This document shows positions 6,360 through 8,585 of a DNA stretch of 8,585 nucleotides, in pieces. The stretch comes from Acidimicrobiaceae bacterium. GTDB lineage: Bacteria > Actinomycetota > Acidimicrobiia > Acidimicrobiales > RAAP-2. The translations under genes and the position numbers were made by a program. Positions within the stretch are counted from its first letter, which is position 1. Each line of letters starts with the position of its first letter. The stretch lies in the NCBI GenBank assembly GCA_003164275.1, contig PLSY01000317.1, positions 1 to 8,585 of the forward strand. Direction: 5' to 3'. The notes beneath the pieces are model-generated. The model had not been told where the DNA came from, made no database searches, and saw only the letters and a program-made list of their open reading frames with translations.

Positions 6360-7799
6360 GTGAGCAACGAACACCGCACGTTGTCCAATTTCGTGGGTGG
6401 CACCTACGTCGAGACCGAGGACGGCTCGACGTCCCTCCTGATCGATCCGAGCACCGGGGAGGGCTATCTGAGGGCTCCGGTCTCCGGCAAGAAGGACGTA
6501 GACATCGCCATGGCCGCCGCAGCCGGCGCCTTCCCCGAATGGCGCGACGCCACCCCGTCAGAGCGCAGCCTCGCCCTGTTCCGCATCGCCGACGCCTTCG
6601 AGGCCCACGGGGAGGAGTTGGTGAGGGTCGAGTGCGAGAACACCGGCAAGCCGATCGCCGTCACCACGGCCGAGGAGCTGCCACCGATGATCGACCAGAT
6701 CCGATTTTTTGCCACGGCTGCTCGCCATCTGGAGGGGAAGTCGGCCGGCGAGTACATGAAGGACCACACCTCGTTCGTCCGGCGTGAGCCCATCGGCGTG
6801 TGCGCGGCGGTCACGCCCTGGAACTACCCGCTGATGATGGCCGTATGGAAATGGGGCCCGGCCCTGGCCGCGGGCAACACCATGGTTCTCAAGCCGTCCG
6901 ACACCACCCCGGCCTCCTCGCTGCTCATGGCCGAGATCATGTCCGAGCACCTGCCTGCAGGAGTGTTCAACGTGGTGTGCGGCGACCGGGAGACGGGAAG
7001 GATGCTCGTGGAGCACCCGACCCCGGCCATGGCCTCCATCACCGGGAGTGTGCGGGCCGGCATGGAGGTGGCAGCCTCCGCCGCCGCCAGTGTCAAGCGA
7101 GTGCACCTGGAGCTCGGGGGCAAGGCCCCGGTCGTGGTGTTCGACGATGCCGACATCGCCGCCACCGCCGAGGGCATCGCCATCGCCGCCTACTTCAATG
7201 CCGGCCAGGACTGCACGGCGGCCACCCGAGTCATCGCCGGCCCCCGTGTCCACGACGACCTCGTGGCCGCTTTGGCCGAGCAGGCGGAGGCGCAGACAGT
7301 CGGGGGGCTCGACGTGGCCGACGCCGACTATGGCCCATTGAACAGCGCTGCGCAGTTGGCCAGGCTCGAGGGATTCTTCGAACGACTCCCGAAGCATGCC
7401 GAGGTGGTCACGGGCGGTCACCATGTCGGGGAGCGTGGATTCTGCTTCGCCCCGTCGATCGTGGCCGGGGTCGAGCAGGGGGACGAAGTGGTGCAGGAAG
7501 AGATGTTCGGGCCGGCTATCACCGTCCAACGGTTCTCCGACGAGGACCAGGCCATCGAGTGGGCCAACGGGGTCAAATATGGTCTGGCCTCGAGCGTGTG
7601 GACCCAGAATCACGGCCGGGCCATGCGCATGGCGAAGGCCCTCGACTTCGGTGCGGTGTGGATCAACACCCACATCCCCATCGTGGCCGAGATGCCCCAT
7701 GGGGGGTTCAAGCAGTCGGGCTACGGCAAGGACCTCTCCTCCTACGGATTCGAGGACTACACCCGGATCAAGCACGTCATGAGCTACATCGGCAGCTGA
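6360..7799 (+). CDS. gamma-aminobutyraldehyde dehydrogenase-type ALDH
   Basis: This NAD(P)-dependent dehydrogenase oxidises an amino-aldehyde, probably 4-aminobutyraldehyde to GABA, in the cytoplasm. The 479-residue product is full family length. It shows the oxyanion Asn in TPWNYP (N155), the cofactor Lys in [10 protein letters not shown] (K178), the Rossmann ITGSVRAG turn (about 227-234), catalytic Glu in HLELGGKAP (E251), the nucleophile Cys in [12 protein letters not shown] (C285), and the C-terminal EEMFGP motif. The segment [21 protein letters not shown] and the FNAGQDCTA spelling are characteristic, from memory, of PatD/YdcW-like aminobutyraldehyde dehydrogenases of actinobacteria. The start is GTG, with GGGGAG five bases upstream. 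It is divergent from the regulator and followed 58 bases later by alanine dehydrogenase. Other amino-aldehydes, or malonate or succinate semialdehyde, are possible substrates. Confidence 0.92.
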   Translation: MSNEHRTLSNFVGGTYVETEDGSTSLLIDPSTGEGYLRAPVSGKKDVDIAMAAAAGAFPEWRDATPSERSLALFRIADAFEAHGEELVRVECENTGKPIAVTTAEELPPMIDQIRFFATAARHLEGKSAGEYMKDHTSFVRREPIGVCAAVTPWNYPLMMAVWKWGPALAAGNTMVLKPSDTTPASSLLMAEIMSEHLPAGVFNVVCGDRETGRMLVEHPTPAMASITGSVRAGMEVAASAAASVKRVHLELGGKAPVVVFDDADIAATAEGIAIAAYFNAGQDCTAATRVIAGPRVHDDLVAALAEQAEAQTVGGLDVADADYGPLNSAAQLARLEGFFERLPKHAEVVTGGHHVGERGFCFAPSIVAGVEQGDEVVQEEMFGPAITVQRFSDEDQAIEWANGVKYGLASSVWTQNHGRAMRMAKALDFGAVWINTHIPIVAEMPHGGFKQSGYGKDLSSYGFEDYTRIKHVMSYIGS

Positions 7800-7804
7800 G
7801 CGGT

Positions 7805-7823
7805 TGTCACCAGCGTGGTGACA
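7805..7823 (+). promoter_or_regulatory. perfect intercistronic inverted repeat
   Basis: TGTCACCA (7805-7812) and TGGTGACA (7816-7823) form a perfect 8-bp stem around a 3-base GCG centre, in the 58-base gap before alanine dehydrogenase. No T-run follows, so an ordinary terminator is unlikely. It may be an operator, an mRNA processing or stability hairpin, or a partial attenuator. Confidence 0.5.
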
Positions 7824-7843
7824 GCGAGTCAGCGAACAACGAG

Positions 7844-7850
7844 AAAGAGG
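7844..7850 (+). promoter_or_regulatory. ribosome binding site of alanine dehydrogenase
   Basis: AAAGAGG lies seven bases before the GTG at 7858 and supports that start codon. Confidence 0.7.
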
Positions 7851-7857
7851 TGCCGGC

Positions 7858-8585
7858 GTGATCGTCGGGGTTCCGAAGGAAGTCAAGGCCGACGAGTACC
7901 GGGTGGCCATCACCCCGGCGGGCGTGCGAGAGCTCACCTCTGCCGGGCACACCGTCTACATCGAGACAGGAGCAGGGGTCGGATCCTCCATTCCTGACGC
8001 CGACTTCGTGGCCACGGGGGCCACCATGTTGGACGACACCGACGAGGTGTGGGCCGAATCAGACCTGATCCTCGGCGTGAAAGAGCCGGTAGCCGACGAG
8101 TACCCGCGCCTCGGCCTGCGGCCCGGCCAGGTGCTGTTCACCTACCTGCACCTGGCCGCCTCCCTCGCCTGCACGGAAGCGCTGATGGCAGCGGGCAACA
8201 CCGCCATCGCCTATGAGACGGTGCGGATGGCCGACAACTCGCTGCCGTTGCTGACACCCATGAGTGAGGTGGCCGGGCGCATGGCGCCGCTCATGGGGGC
8301 GCACCACCTGATGCGTCCAGGTGGGGGCAGGGGGGTGCTGGTCTGTGGCGTGCCCGGCGTCCGCTGCGCCAAGGTGGTCATCCTCGGGGCGGGCGTGGCC
8401 GGCATGGCCGCGGCCACGCTGGCGGTCGGGATGCACTCGGAGGTCTACATCCTCGATCGGAACCTCGAGCGCCTGCGCCAGGTCGATCACCACTTCCGTG
8501 GCGCCCTCGAGACGGTGGCCTCCAGCACCCATGCCATCGAGGAGATGTGCGTCGACGCCGACATCGTGATCGGTGCCGTCCTGGT
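7858..8585 (+). CDS. ald: alanine dehydrogenase, 3' end cut by window
   Basis: This enzyme catalyses the reversible NAD-linked deamination of L-alanine to pyruvate and ammonium. About 242 codons are present (roughly two thirds of a ~370-residue enzyme), and the frame is open to the window edge. The N-terminus, MIVGVPKEVKADEYRVAITPAGV when translated from GTG, has the substrate-binding R15. K75 lies in GVKEP and the catalytic His is H98 in LFTYLHLA. The usual His position is 96, and a two-residue insertion around EYPRLGLRPG explains the shift. IAYETV, PLLTPMSEVAGRMAP, GAHHLMRPGGGRGVL and GVPGV are all family blocks, followed by the Rossmann VVILGAGVAGMAA and VYILDRN. It lies downstream of the aldehyde dehydrogenase on the same strand, probably co-transcribed. 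In this context it would recycle alanine produced by a pyruvate-dependent transaminase. Confidence 0.95.
   Translation, partial: MIVGVPKEVKADEYRVAITPAGVRELTSAGHTVYIETGAGVGSSIPDADFVATGATMLDDTDEVWAESDLILGVKEPVADEYPRLGLRPGQVLFTYLHLAASLACTEALMAAGNTAIAYETVRMADNSLPLLTPMSEVAGRMAPLMGAHHLMRPGGGRGVLVCGVPGVRCAKVVILGAGVAGMAAATLAVGMHSEVYILDRNLERLRQVDHHFRGALETVASSTHAIEEMCVDADIVIGAVL

Noticed and set aside
6800..7861. Plus-strand second-frame open reading frame inside the aldehyde dehydrogenase
   Set aside because: It is an Arg/Gly-rich out-of-frame translation; the real frame carries all ALDH motifs.
6558..7952. Long minus-strand open frame over the aldehyde dehydrogenase
   Set aside because: It is a shadow rich in His, Gly and Asp with no motifs, and it runs across two real plus-strand genes.
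1..8585. Defence system, CRISPR array, prophage or novel multi-gene system
   Set aside because: No spaced repeats, nuclease/helicase, phage or toxin-antitoxin motifs were seen on either strand; all intact genes belong to known metabolic or regulatory families.

Overview
The window looks like chromosomal DNA from a high-GC actinobacterium. The evidence is strong G/C preference at third codon positions, frequent GTG starts, and proteins of actinobacterial type. The tandem 'GYWLVAxDGGVFxFGDAxFxGS' repeats are common in Acidimicrobiia and relatives, so that class is my best guess, but it is an inference from family knowledge.

The window has two parts. The left third (1-2800) is a patchwork of broken genes around one intact housekeeping gene. 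In order it holds: the 3' part of an IS3-type transposase that loses homology at about 455; a solitary sequence resembling an insertion-sequence end (474-497); a minus-strand gene for a repeat protein with a class A beta-lactamase-like domain, put out of frame by a 5-bp tandem duplication at 811-820; a roughly 350-base spacer; an intact panD (aspartate 1-decarboxylase, 2103-2453) with a possible terminator hairpin; and the last ~70 codons of an aquaporin/MIP channel gene (2572-2780), itself with a 1-base frameshift.

The right two thirds (2804-8585) is an intact, compact, divergently transcribed catabolic locus. On the minus strand an operon runs Lrp/AsnC regulator -> class III omega-aminotransferase -> FAD-dependent amine/amino acid oxidoreductase. 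The first two genes overlap by ATGA, and the last two overlap by about 16 bases if a GTG start is used. On the plus strand is a gamma-aminobutyraldehyde-type aldehyde dehydrogenase followed by alanine dehydrogenase, which is cut by the window end. The roughly 320-base gap between the two units is locally AT-rich and carries plausible promoters in both directions.

The set suggests polyamine or omega-amino acid breakdown. Amino groups are removed by the oxidoreductase and the transaminase, the resulting aldehyde is oxidised by the dehydrogenase, and alanine formed from pyruvate is recycled to pyruvate plus ammonium by alanine dehydrogenase. The Lrp-type regulator in the divergent position is the likely local controller. 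I found no RNA genes, CRISPR array, phage genes or defence genes, and nothing that I would call a wholly new system. The most useful observations are the decayed genes with repairable frames, the possible pyruvate/alanine cycle, and several inverted repeats at regulatory positions.
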